Positions 1 to 6,035 of a DNA stretch of 6,035 bases are shown piece after piece. The first letter of the stretch is position 1, and every line of letters starts with the position of its first letter. The stretch is from Deltaproteobacteria bacterium. Its GTDB lineage: Bacteria; Desulfobacterota; Deferrimicrobia; Deferrimicrobiales; Deferrimicrobiaceae. Below the pieces are notes generated by a model. That model saw only the letters and a list, made by a program, of their open reading frames with translations, did not search any database and was not told the DNA's origin. The stretch spans positions 1 to 6,035 of the forward strand of contig JAGGAJ010000112.1 of assembly GCA_017889845.1 (NCBI GenBank). The letters are read 5' to 3'. A program made the translations under genes and the position numbers.

Positions 1-791
1 TGCTGGACCGGGTCGAGGAGCTCCACGAGTTCAACCCGATGCTGGGCCTGCGGGGCTGCCGCCTCGGGATCTACTACCCGGAGATCACGCGGATGCAGGC
101 GCGGGCCATCTTCGAGGCGGCGTGCGAGGTGACCCGGGAGGGGATCAAGGTCTCGCCCGAGGTCATGATCCCGCTGGTCAGCATGGTGAAGGAGATGAAG
201 GCGCAGAAGGACATCATCGTCGCGGTGGCAGATGAGACGATGAAACGGTACCGGAAGAAGTTCCCCTACACCGTGGGGACGATGATCGAGCTGCCGCGCG
301 CCGCCGTGACGGCCGACGAGATCGCCCGGGAGGCGGAGTTCTTCTCCTTCGGGACGAACGACCTCACGCAGACGACGTTCGGGTTCTCCCGCGACGACTC
401 GGGGAAATTCATCCAGAACTACATGAACCGGTCGGAGCTGTGCTCGCAGTGCGGCACGAAGCTGGAGAAGGACCTCTCGTGCGCCCCCTGCAAGGTGACG
501 TACCAGAAGAGGCCCGAAAACATCCTCGATGCGGACGTGTTCGCCACCCTCGACCAGGGGGGCGTCGGACAGCTCATCCAGATGGGCGTCCAGAAGGGGC
601 GCGCCACCCGTCCGAACCTGAAGGTGGGGATCTGCGGGGAGCACGGGGGGGACCCGAAGTCGGTGGAGTTCTGCCACCGGACGGGCCTCGACTACGTCTC
701 CTGCTCGCCGTACCGGGTGCCCATCGCCCGGCTCGCGGCGGCCCAGGCCGTGCTCCGGGAGCGTTCCGCGGCCCAGGCAAAGAAAAAGTAA
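1..791 (+). CDS. ppdK: Pyruvate, phosphate dikinase, C-terminal part (5' end outside window)
   Basis: PPDK reversibly converts pyruvate, ATP and phosphate to PEP, AMP and pyrophosphate in the cytoplasm. The gene enters the window already in frame (first whole codon at 3), so the nucleotide-binding and phosphohistidine domains lie upstream. What remains is the C-terminal PEP/pyruvate-binding barrel. The first residues contain LHEFNPMLGLRGCRLGI, typical of PPDK. Next come the active-site Glu of TMIELPR (codon 288-290), the PEP-utilising-enzyme signature SFGTNDLTQ with Asn and Asp at 357-362, and the catalytic Cys of GICGEHGGDP (633-635). The closing SCSPYRVPIARLAAAQA is a PPDK hallmark and distinguishes it from PEP synthase and PTS enzyme I. 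The protein ends in a short Ala/Lys tail. Between DDSGKF and the FATLDQ motif it carries about 28 more residues than I remember for the family, with four cysteines (separate entry). A terminator follows the stop. Identity is very secure. Confidence 0.97.
   Translation, partial: LDRVEELHEFNPMLGLRGCRLGIYYPEITRMQARAIFEAACEVTREGIKVSPEVMIPLVSMVKEMKAQKDIIVAVADETMKRYRKKFPYTVGTMIELPRAAVTADEIAREAEFFSFGTNDLTQTTFGFSRDDSGKFIQNYMNRSELCSQCGTKLEKDLSCAPCKVTYQKRPENILDADVFATLDQGGVGQLIQMGVQKGRATRPNLKVGICGEHGGDPKSVEFCHRTGLDYVSCSPYRVPIARLAAAQAVLRERSAAQAKKK
411..533 (+). other. Cysteine-rich, zinc-ribbon-like insert within PPDK
   Basis: This stretch codes for 41 residues between the conserved DDSGKF and VFATLDQ motifs of PPDK. 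From memory, the Clostridium symbiosum enzyme and its relatives have about 12 residues here. Four cysteines are arranged as CxxC-x9-CxxC (codons at 441, 450, 480 and 489). The first pair reads CSQCG, the second CAPC, with charged residues between them. Paired CxxC knuckles of this sort commonly bind a structural zinc or, less often, an iron-sulfur cluster. The reading frame runs unbroken through the insert into the catalytic-cysteine region, so it is part of the protein and not a frameshift artefact. The metal and the role are inference. Confidence 0.7.
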
Positions 792-814
792 CCGTTTTCA
801 ATAGCGATTCTCGC

Positions 815-850
815 GGGCGGGCCCCTCCGGGGGACCGCCTTTTTTCCTTT
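815..850 (+). terminator. Rho-independent terminator after ppdK
   Basis: A GC-rich hairpin lies 24 nt beyond the ppdK stop codon. GGCGG (816-820) pairs with CCGCC (835-839), and CCCC (822-825) pairs with GGGG (829-832) around a TCC loop. Small bulges (G821 and GA833-834) separate the two stems. The hairpin runs straight into six T residues (840-845), then CC and TTT. This is the classic intrinsic terminator layout and should separate ppdK transcription from smc. Confidence 0.85.
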
Positions 851-876
851 ACATTCCCCGGCAAACACCATATATT
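848..876 (+). promoter_or_regulatory. Sigma-70-type promoter for the smc-ftsY operon
   Basis: TTTACA (848-853) matches the -35 consensus TTGACA at five of six positions. TATATT (871-876) matches the -10 consensus TATAAT at five of six. The spacer is exactly 17 bp, the optimum for the housekeeping sigma factor. It is an AT-rich island in otherwise GC-rich DNA, just after the ppdK terminator and upstream of smc, which is where a promoter is expected. The predicted transcription start is around 882-884, giving a leader of roughly 67 nt. No start site has been measured. Confidence 0.75.
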
Positions 877-887
877 GCGTCTGGCGG

Positions 888-920
888 GGGCGGAACCCAC
901 AGGATGTTGAGGTTCCGTCC
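888..920 (+). promoter_or_regulatory. Leader hairpin / inverted repeat upstream of smc
   Basis: The arms at 888-897 (GGGCGGAACC) and 911-920 (GGTTCCGTCC) pair over 10 bp with a single G-U, closing a 13-nt loop (898-910). It would begin about five nucleotides from the 5' end of the transcript predicted from the promoter at 848-876. Only four Ts follow (923-926), so it is a poor terminator. It could be a 5' stabilising stem-loop, a regulatory RNA structure, or a protein-binding palindrome in the DNA just downstream of the start. The pairing is visible; the function is inference. Confidence 0.55.
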
Positions 921-949
921 ACTTTTCGCGCACCGGGTACAGGCCTGGA

Positions 950-3900
950 ATGAAGCTGAAGCGCCTGGAGTTGATCGGATTCAAGTCTTTTTACGATAAG
1001 ACGACGTTTGATTTCTCCGACGGCATCAGCGCCATCGTCGGCCCCAACGGGTGCGGCAAGTCCAACATCGTGGACGCCGTCCGCTGGGTCCTCGGCGAGC
1101 ATGCCCCCTCCTACCTCCGCAGCAAGGCCCTCGAGGACGTCATCTTCGCCGGATCCGACGCGGCGGGTCCGCTCGGGATGGCGGAAGTGACCCTCACCTT
1201 CGTGAACGACGACGGGAACGCACCTCCGGGGTACGAGTCGTACGGCGAGATCTCGGTCACCCGCCGGACCTTCCGCGATGGGGAGAGCGAGTTCTACATC
1301 AACCGGATGCCGTGCCGCCTCAAGGACATCGCGGAGCTGTTCCTCGACACGGGCGCCGGCGCGCGCGGCTACGCCATCGTGCAGCAGGGGAAGGTCGGCG
1401 AGGTCGTGAAGGCCCGGCCGGACGAGAAGCGTCTCATCATCGAGGAGGCCGCGGGGGTCGCCAAGTTCCGGGTCCGCCGGAAGGAGGCCGAACGGAAGAT
1501 GGAGAGCACCCGCCAGAACCTCGCGCGGGTCATCGACATCCTCGAGGAGGTGCGCAGGCAGATCGGCTCCCTCGATCGCCAGGTCCGCAAGGCGGAGAGG
1601 TACAAGGCACTGCGGGCGGAGCTCCGGTCCCTCGACTTCCGGGTCGCCGCGCGGAAGGGCGCGGCGACGGAGGCGGAGGGGAAAGCGGCGCGGGAGGCAC
1701 TCGGCGGGCTTTCGGACGCCCTGACCGGCGCGCGCTCCGACCTGGTGCGGCTCGAGGCCGACCGCGAGGCGGCCCGCGTCGGGCAGGCGGAGCGGGAGAG
1801 GCTGCTCTCCGACCTCCGGGAGGAGCACGCGCGGGGGAAGGAGGAAGCGGTCCGGCGGGAGGCGGAGTGGGAGGGGCTGCGGGGCCAGGCGGAGCAGCTC
1901 CGGGCGATGATCTCCGAAACGGACGGTGAGATCGCAGCGCTCGAGGAGGAGATCGCGGGACTCGAGGAGCGGCTGCGCGCTGCGGAGGAAGAGGCGAACC
2001 GGCGGACCGGGGAACTCGGCGAGGCGCGGCGCCGGTGGGCCGAGGAGAAGGAGGCACTCGCGGCGGCGCGGGAGGAGTACCAGCGCGCCCAGGAAGCGGC
2101 GGAGCGCGCCAAGTCCGACCTGGTGGTGCGCGTTGTCCAGCACTCCGACGCCCGCTCCGGCGCCGAAGCCCTTTCCCGCAGGATCGAGGAGGCGGAGCGT
2201 TCCGCGGCACGGCTCGCCGGGCGGATCGACGAGGCCGCCGCGGCGGTGGGGAAGGCGTCCCGGGAGTGCGAGGCGGCTGCTGCTGCGGAGGAGGCCGCCC
2301 GCTCGTCCCTGTCCGCGGCGGAACGGGCGTGGGAGGAGGGGGGCACGGCCCTCGCGGCGGCGAACGCGCACCTCGAGGCGGTGGTCGAGTCTGCCCGGAG
2401 GGCGGAGGGGGAACTGCAGTCTGCCGAATCGCGCCGGGAGACCCTTCGCACGGTATACGAACGCCGGGACTGGGCGTCTTCCGGCGTCCGGGCCGTCCTG
2501 CAGCATTTCCGCGCCGGAGATTCCCGGGAGGCCGGCGGTACCGGAATCTACGGGGTAATGGGTGACCTCATCGAGACCGACGCGGCGTACGAGAAGGCGG
2601 TCGAGGCGATTCTCGGAGAGCGGATGCAGTCCGTCGTGGTCCGGGACCAGGCCGAGGGACTCGAGGCGATCCAATACCTGAAAGTGTCCCGCGAGGGCCG
2701 GGGTGCCTTCGTTCCCGTGGCGTTGCGCACGCGGGATGAGGAGGTCGCGCACGTCGGGGAGGAAGGGGTCGTTGGCCCGCTGACCGACGTCGTCCAGGCC
2801 CCGCCCGAGTGCCGGGAACTGGTGCGGGGTCTCCTCGGCGGGACGCTCCTCGTCCGGTCCCTCGACACGGCGGTACGGCTGTGGAACCGCAACGGGGTGT
2901 GGAACTCCTTCGTGACGCTCGACGGGGAGGTGGTCACCGCCGACGGCATCCTGATCGGCGGGGACCAGGGGGGCGGTGAGGCGGGCGTGCTCGCCCGCAA
3001 GCGGGAGATCCGGGAACTGGAACGGGAGATCGGGGAGGTGCGGCGGGAGCGGGATCGCCTGGTGTCCGCGGAGGAGGAGGTCCGTTGGACCCGCACCGCG
3101 CTGGAAGAGCGCCTCGCGGAGCTGTTCCGGTCGCGTGAGGAGGCCCGTTCGGGCCACGCGGCGTGCGAGCGGGAGCGCGCCGTCCTGGCCGAGACGCTCT
3201 CCCAGGCGCGCACCGCGCTCGACGGCCGGATGCAGGAGGCGGCATGGCTCCAGGGCGAGGTCGACCGTACGCGGGAGGAACTCGACGCCTCGGTCGCGGC
3301 GGCGAAAGAGTCCGAGCAGGCGCGCGGCGAGGAGGAAGAGCGTTCCCGCACGATCCTGGCCGACCTCGAGACGAAGCGGACCCGCATGGAGGAGGCTCTC
3401 TCTCGCGCGCACGGCGCCGAGGTCGCGCACAACGCCATCGAGGAGAAGGACCGCGCAGCCGCGCTGGTCCGCTCCTCACTGGGGGACAGGGGGGAGGGGG
3501 CGCGCCGGCTGCTCTCCGAGCGTCGCCAGCGGCAGGACGCGCACCGGAGTGCCGTGGATGCCATCGACGGATCGATGCGCGCGGTGCGCGAGTCGATCGA
3601 GCGGGCGGCGGTCTCTCTGGGCGACCTCCAGGAACGGATCGAGGGACGGGTTGCGGACCTCGCCGAATGCGGCGTCCGCATGGAATCCGTGGATGAGCAG
3701 CTTCGCGAAGCCCGCGCCCGGGAGGGAGAGTTCCTGTCCCGGCAGGCGGAGGAGCGGCTGCGTCTCCAGCGCGCCGAACTGGACCTGTCGGGGCTTTCCG
3801 ACCTCCTCCACCAGCGGTACGAGGTCCGGCTCGCCGACCTGCCCGCGGAGGCGGCGGGCACGGGCGAGGAGCTGCCCGTGCTCGAGTCCCGCGCCGAGGA

Positions 3901-4519
3901 GATCCGGGAACGGATGGGCTCGATGGGCGACGTGAACCTCGCCTCCCTCGAGGAGCACCGGGAGCTGTCCGAGCGGTACGCCTACCTGTCGGCGCAGAAG
4001 GAGGATCTGGAGAAGTCCCTCGAGGACCTCGCGAAGGCGATCCAGCGGATCAACCGGACGACCCGGGAACGGTTCGCCAGGGCCTTCGCGGAAATCGACG
4101 CGAAGTTCTCCGAGCTATTCCCCCGCCTGTTCCAGGGCGGGCGCGCCCACCTCCGGCTCCTCGACGAGGACAACCTTCTCGAGTCCGGCGTGGAGATCTT
4201 CGTCCAGCTCCCGGGGAAGAAACCCCTTCCCCTCGACGCCCTCTCCGGCGGGGAGAGCGCACTGACCGCCATCAGCCTCATCCTCTCGATCTTCCTGGTC
4301 AAGCCGTCCCCTTTCTGCCTTCTGGACGAGGTGGACGCCCCGCTGGACGACGCCAACGTCGACCGGTTCAACGCCATGGTCCGCGAGATGTCCTCCCGGT
4401 ACCAGTTCCTCATCATCACGCACAACAAGCGGACCATGGAGCTGGCGGACGTCCTCTACGGGATCACCATGGAGAAGGCGGGGATCTCCAAGACCGTCTC
4501 CGTCAAGCTCTCCGCCTGA
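950..4519 (+). CDS. smc: Chromosome segregation/condensin ATPase Smc
   Basis: Smc forms a ring-shaped homodimer that, with ScpA and ScpB, organises and segregates the nucleoid using ATP. The 1189-residue length is normal for bacterial Smc. Layout: N-terminal ATPase half (residues 1 to about 170) opening with MKLKRLELIGFKSF, Walker A GPNGCGKS (31-38) and a Q-loop near VQQGKV (144-149). A Glu/Arg/Ala-rich coiled-coil arm runs from about 170 to 525. The globular hinge spans about 530-672, starting at GIYGVMGDLI and ending at LDGEVVTADGILIGG. The return coiled coil follows to about 1040. The C-terminal ATPase half has signature LSGGE (1098-1102), Walker B FCLLDEVD with the catalytic Asp-Glu at 1126-1127, and H-loop His1158 in ITHNK. 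The ATG at 950 is chosen because it gives the family's standard N-terminus; AGG at 941-943 is a weak ribosome site. Ser1103 after LSGGE replaces the usual Arg, Lys or Gln. It leads an operon with ftsY. Confidence 0.98.
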   Translation: MKLKRLELIGFKSFYDKTTFDFSDGISAIVGPNGCGKSNIVDAVRWVLGEHAPSYLRSKALEDVIFAGSDAAGPLGMAEVTLTFVNDDGNAPPGYESYGEISVTRRTFRDGESEFYINRMPCRLKDIAELFLDTGAGARGYAIVQQGKVGEVVKARPDEKRLIIEEAAGVAKFRVRRKEAERKMESTRQNLARVIDILEEVRRQIGSLDRQVRKAERYKALRAELRSLDFRVAARKGAATEAEGKAAREALGGLSDALTGARSDLVRLEADREAARVGQAERERLLSDLREEHARGKEEAVRREAEWEGLRGQAEQLRAMISETDGEIAALEEEIAGLEERLRAAEEEANRRTGELGEARRRWAEEKEALAAAREEYQRAQEAAERAKSDLVVRVVQHSDARSGAEALSRRIEEAERSAARLAGRIDEAAAAVGKASRECEAAAAAEEAARSSLSAAERAWEEGGTALAAANAHLEAVVESARRAEGELQSAESRRETLRTVYERRDWASSGVRAVLQHFRAGDSREAGGTGIYGVMGDLIETDAAYEKAVEAILGERMQSVVVRDQAEGLEAIQYLKVSREGRGAFVPVALRTRDEEVAHVGEEGVVGPLTDVVQAPPECRELVRGLLGGTLLVRSLDTAVRLWNRNGVWNSFVTLDGEVVTADGILIGGDQGGGEAGVLARKREIRELEREIGEVRRERDRLVSAEEEVRWTRTALEERLAELFRSREEARSGHAACERERAVLAETLSQARTALDGRMQEAAWLQGEVDRTREELDASVAAAKESEQARGEEEERSRTILADLETKRTRMEEALSRAHGAEVAHNAIEEKDRAAALVRSSLGDRGEGARRLLSERRQRQDAHRSAVDAIDGSMRAVRESIERAAVSLGDLQERIEGRVADLAECGVRMESVDEQLREARAREGEFLSRQAEERLRLQRAELDLSGLSDLLHQRYEVRLADLPAEAAGTGEELPVLESRAEEIRERMGSMGDVNLASLEEHRELSERYAYLSAQKEDLEKSLEDLAKAIQRINRTTRERFARAFAEIDAKFSELFPRLFQGGRAHLRLLDEDNLLESGVEIFVQLPGKKPLPLDALSGGESALTAISLILSIFLVKPSPFCLLDEVDAPLDDANVDRFNAMVREMSSRYQFLIITHNKRTMELADVLYGITMEKAGISKTVSVKLSA

Positions 4520-4524
4520 GGGGG
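4518..4524 (+). promoter_or_regulatory. Ribosome binding site of ftsY overlapping the smc stop
   Basis: GAGGGGG sits 5 nt before the GTG at 4530 and shares its first two bases with the smc TGA stop (4517-4519). It supports the GTG as the ftsY start and suggests that ribosomes finishing smc can reinitiate on ftsY (translational coupling). Confidence 0.65.
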
Positions 4525-4529
4525 CCTTC

Positions 4530-5465
4530 GTGACCGAGCCGGGCGACGCCCCCCGCGGCGCCTTCTTCTCCCGCCTGAAAGCCGGGTTGTCCAAAACGCG
4601 GGAACTGCTCTTCATGAACGTCGGGGCGATCGCCCGCGGGATCGGCCCCGTGGACGCGGGAGTCCTGTCCGACCTGGAGGAGGCGCTCATCCTCGCCGAC
4701 GCGGGCGCGGAACTGTCCCACGAGTACGTGGAGTCGCTTCGCGCCGCATGGCGCCGGGGGGAATTGCCGGACGTGGACTCCCTCCGGGCAAGGCTCCGGG
4801 CGATGGTCGTCGAGACCCTCGCGCCCCGCATGGTCCCGCTGCGGATTTCCCCTCCCTACCCCTTCGTCGTCCTGGTGGTCGGCGTGAACGGCGTCGGGAA
4901 GACGACCACCATCGGAAAGGTGGCCGGCTGGCTCCGGTCGGAGGGGCACACGGTCCTCGTAGCAGCCGCCGACACCTTCCGCGCAGCCGCGATCGAGCAG
5001 CTGGCCGTCTGGGCGGAGCGGGCGGGAGCGGACATCGTCCGGCACAAGGTTGGGGCAGACTCCTCGGCGGTCGCGTTCGATGCCGTCCGGGCCGCGGAGG
5101 CGCGGGGGACGCACGTCGTCCTGGTCGACACGGCGGGGCGCCTCCACACGAAATCCCACCTGATGGAGGAGGTCCGCAAGGTGGTCCGCGTCCTGGGGAA
5201 GGAAATGCCCGGGGCGCCCCACGAGGTGCTGCTTGTCCTGGACGCCACCGGCGGGCGAAACGCCATCGCGCAGGCGAAGACGTTCCAGGAATTCACCGGC
5301 GTGACCGGTCTCGCCCTCACCAAGCTCGACGGGACCGCGAAGGGAGGGGTCGTCCTTTCCGTCACGCGGGAGGTGGGCGCCCCGATCCGGTTCATCGGGG
5401 TGGGCGAGAAGGCGGAGGACCTGCGCCCCTTCGACGCGCAGGCGTTCGCCGAGGCCCTCTTCTGA
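4530..5465 (+). CDS. ftsY: Signal recognition particle receptor FtsY
   Basis: FtsY is the membrane-associated GTPase that docks the Ffh/4.5S RNA-ribosome complex and hands nascent membrane proteins to SecYEG. The 311-residue protein has an N-domain helical bundle (about 1-105), beginning with the amphipathic stretch FFSRLKAGLSKTRELLF, which is conserved in FtsY and probably contacts lipid. The NG GTPase domain follows: G1 GVNGVGKTT (118-126), SRP-specific insertion-box motif DTFRAAA (148-154), G3 DTAGR (200-204), G4 TKLD (264-267), G5-region GVGEK (290-294) and the closing DLRPFD (297-302). These, the GVNG P-loop and the C-terminus separate it from Ffh, which would have an M domain. It lacks the long acidic A-domain of E. 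coli FtsY, as many bacterial homologues do. Start is GTG, 10 nt after smc, with a good ribosome site. It is the second gene of the operon. Confidence 0.97.
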   Translation: MTEPGDAPRGAFFSRLKAGLSKTRELLFMNVGAIARGIGPVDAGVLSDLEEALILADAGAELSHEYVESLRAAWRRGELPDVDSLRARLRAMVVETLAPRMVPLRISPPYPFVVLVVGVNGVGKTTTIGKVAGWLRSEGHTVLVAAADTFRAAAIEQLAVWAERAGADIVRHKVGADSSAVAFDAVRAAEARGTHVVLVDTAGRLHTKSHLMEEVRKVVRVLGKEMPGAPHEVLLVLDATGGRNAIAQAKTFQEFTGVTGLALTKLDGTAKGGVVLSVTREVGAPIRFIGVGEKAEDLRPFDAQAFAEALF

Positions 5466-5475
5466 GACACCCCGG

Positions 5476-6035
5476 ATGATGGACGTCCTCTTCCTCCAGG
5501 TCATCGGGGGGGTATTCCTGCTCCTCTACGGCGTGCGGCTCACGGGGCAAGGGTTCGAGCTCGCATTCGGATCGGCCCTCTCGCGCGCATGGGCCGCCGC
5601 CGGCGGTAGCCGGGCTCGTGCCTTCGCGGCCGGGGCCGTCGGCACCGCCGCCCTCCAGAGTTCCGGGGCGCTCGTCACGCTCCTGATCTCCTTCGCCCAG
5701 GTGTCGACCCTCCCGCTCTCGCGTTCCCTGACCATCGTCCTCGGTGCGGACCTCGGGTCCACACTCACGGTCCAGGTGCTCTCCTTCCGGGTCTACCAGC
5801 ACGCGTTCCCCGTGCTCTCCGCGGGCGTCGTCCTGTTCCTCTGGGGGCGCAAGGGGAAGGTTCGGGCCGTCGGGCAGGGGATCCTGGGGTTCGGGTTCGT
5901 GCTGCTCGCCCTGCGGTTCCTGGCCGGCGCGGCGGGGGACATCGGCCGGATCGAGGGGCTCCGGATCCTGATCGCGGATCTCGCAGAGGCCCCGATCACC
6001 GCCTTCGTGTGGGGCCTGCTCCTCTCCGCGCTTCT
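5476..6035 (+). CDS. Na+/phosphate cotransporter family membrane protein, N-terminal part (3' end outside window)
   Basis: An open frame starts at the ATG at 5476 (a second ATG follows at 5479) and runs to the window edge without a stop, giving 186 whole codons. The product is strongly hydrophobic. Likely membrane segments lie near residues 3-22, 48-75 (re-entrant type), 84-103, 110-124, 132-152 and 173 onward. Residues 55-70 read VGTAALQSSGALVTLL and 88-98 read VLGADLGSTLT. These match the QSSS and GANIGTT motifs of the Na/Pi-cotransporter family (NptA/YjbB-like, Pfam PF02690), which form the substrate and sodium path; a second copy of the repeat is expected downstream. The third residue of QSSS is Gly here. 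Phosphate as substrate is a family inference. The gene starts 10 nt after ftsY, with only a weak GAG (5464-5466) as ribosome site, so translation may be coupled to ftsY. Confidence 0.85.
   Translation, partial: MMDVLFLQVIGGVFLLLYGVRLTGQGFELAFGSALSRAWAAAGGSRARAFAAGAVGTAALQSSGALVTLLISFAQVSTLPLSRSLTIVLGADLGSTLTVQVLSFRVYQHAFPVLSAGVVLFLWGRKGKVRAVGQGILGFGFVLLALRFLAGAAGDIGRIEGLRILIADLAEAPITAFVWGLLLSAL

Noticed and set aside
440..910. A 156-codon plus-strand frame overlapping the ppdK 3' end.
   Set aside because: It lies out of frame inside clear PPDK coding sequence and runs through the terminator and promoter. Its composition is low-complexity Arg/Gly/Pro, so it is not a gene.
904..999. A possible 31-codon leader ORF whose ATG falls in the loop of the smc leader hairpin and which overlaps the smc start out of frame.
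   Set aside because: It has no properly spaced ribosome site (AGG abuts the ATG) and its product has no recognisable features. It ends inside smc, so chance is the simplest reading.
692..3430. A 912-codon open frame on the minus strand, opposite smc and the end of ppdK.
   Set aside because: The translation is a Leu/Pro/Arg/Gly-rich composition with no recognisable domain. It mirrors the Glu/Arg/Ala-rich coiled-coil coding of smc. Very high GC makes stop codons rare in antisense frames, so this is a shadow.
1450..4050. Recurrent GAGGAGG/GCGGAGG-type purine-rich words across smc, resembling repeats or ribosome sites.
   Set aside because: They follow the codon frame of Glu-Glu, Ala-Glu and Arg-Glu runs in the coiled coils. 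There is no fixed period or conserved spacer, so no tandem repeat or CRISPR structure.
5526..5802. Minus-strand open frames opposite the transporter and ftsY end.
   Set aside because: The plus frame from 5476 has clear Na/Pi-cotransporter motifs and membrane segments. The minus-strand products are Arg/Pro/Ala/Ser-rich shadows without a domain.

Overview
The window is a GC-rich, densely coding chromosomal segment with every gene on the + strand. It holds four genes: the 3' end of a pyruvate phosphate dikinase gene (ppdK), a complete smc, a complete ftsY, and the 5' part of a Na+/phosphate-cotransporter-family gene. GC content is very high, third positions are dominated by G and C, and the Smc head resembles those of anaerobic delta-type proteobacteria (Desulfobacterota/Geobacter-like). 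I infer a free-living Gram-negative bacterium of roughly that kind. The taxon is a guess from protein flavour, not a search result.

Layout. Positions 1-791 are the C-terminal part of PPDK, including the PEP-binding signature, the catalytic cysteine and an unusual cysteine-rich insert. Positions 792-949 are a short intergenic control region. It packs a rho-independent terminator for ppdK, a near-consensus sigma-70-type promoter (TTTACA, 17-bp spacer, TATATT) and a 10-bp-stem hairpin in the leader of the next transcript. Positions 950-4519 are smc, 4530-5465 are ftsY, and 5476 to the window end are the start of the transporter. The two gaps between these last three genes are 10 nt each, so they look like one operon driven by the promoter at 848-876.

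How the genes relate. PPDK belongs to central carbon metabolism (PEP/pyruvate interconversion) and appears transcriptionally separate. Smc (chromosome condensation and segregation) and FtsY (SRP receptor, membrane protein targeting) are neighbours in several bacterial groups, as in the rnc-smc-ftsY arrangement of Bacillus. The transporter is a polytopic membrane protein that would itself depend on SRP/FtsY, but co-transcription need not mean a shared function.

This is mostly a housekeeping region and I see no mobile element, CRISPR array, RNA gene or defence-type system. The two things most worth a second look are the CxxC-x9-CxxC insert in PPDK and the leader hairpin before smc.
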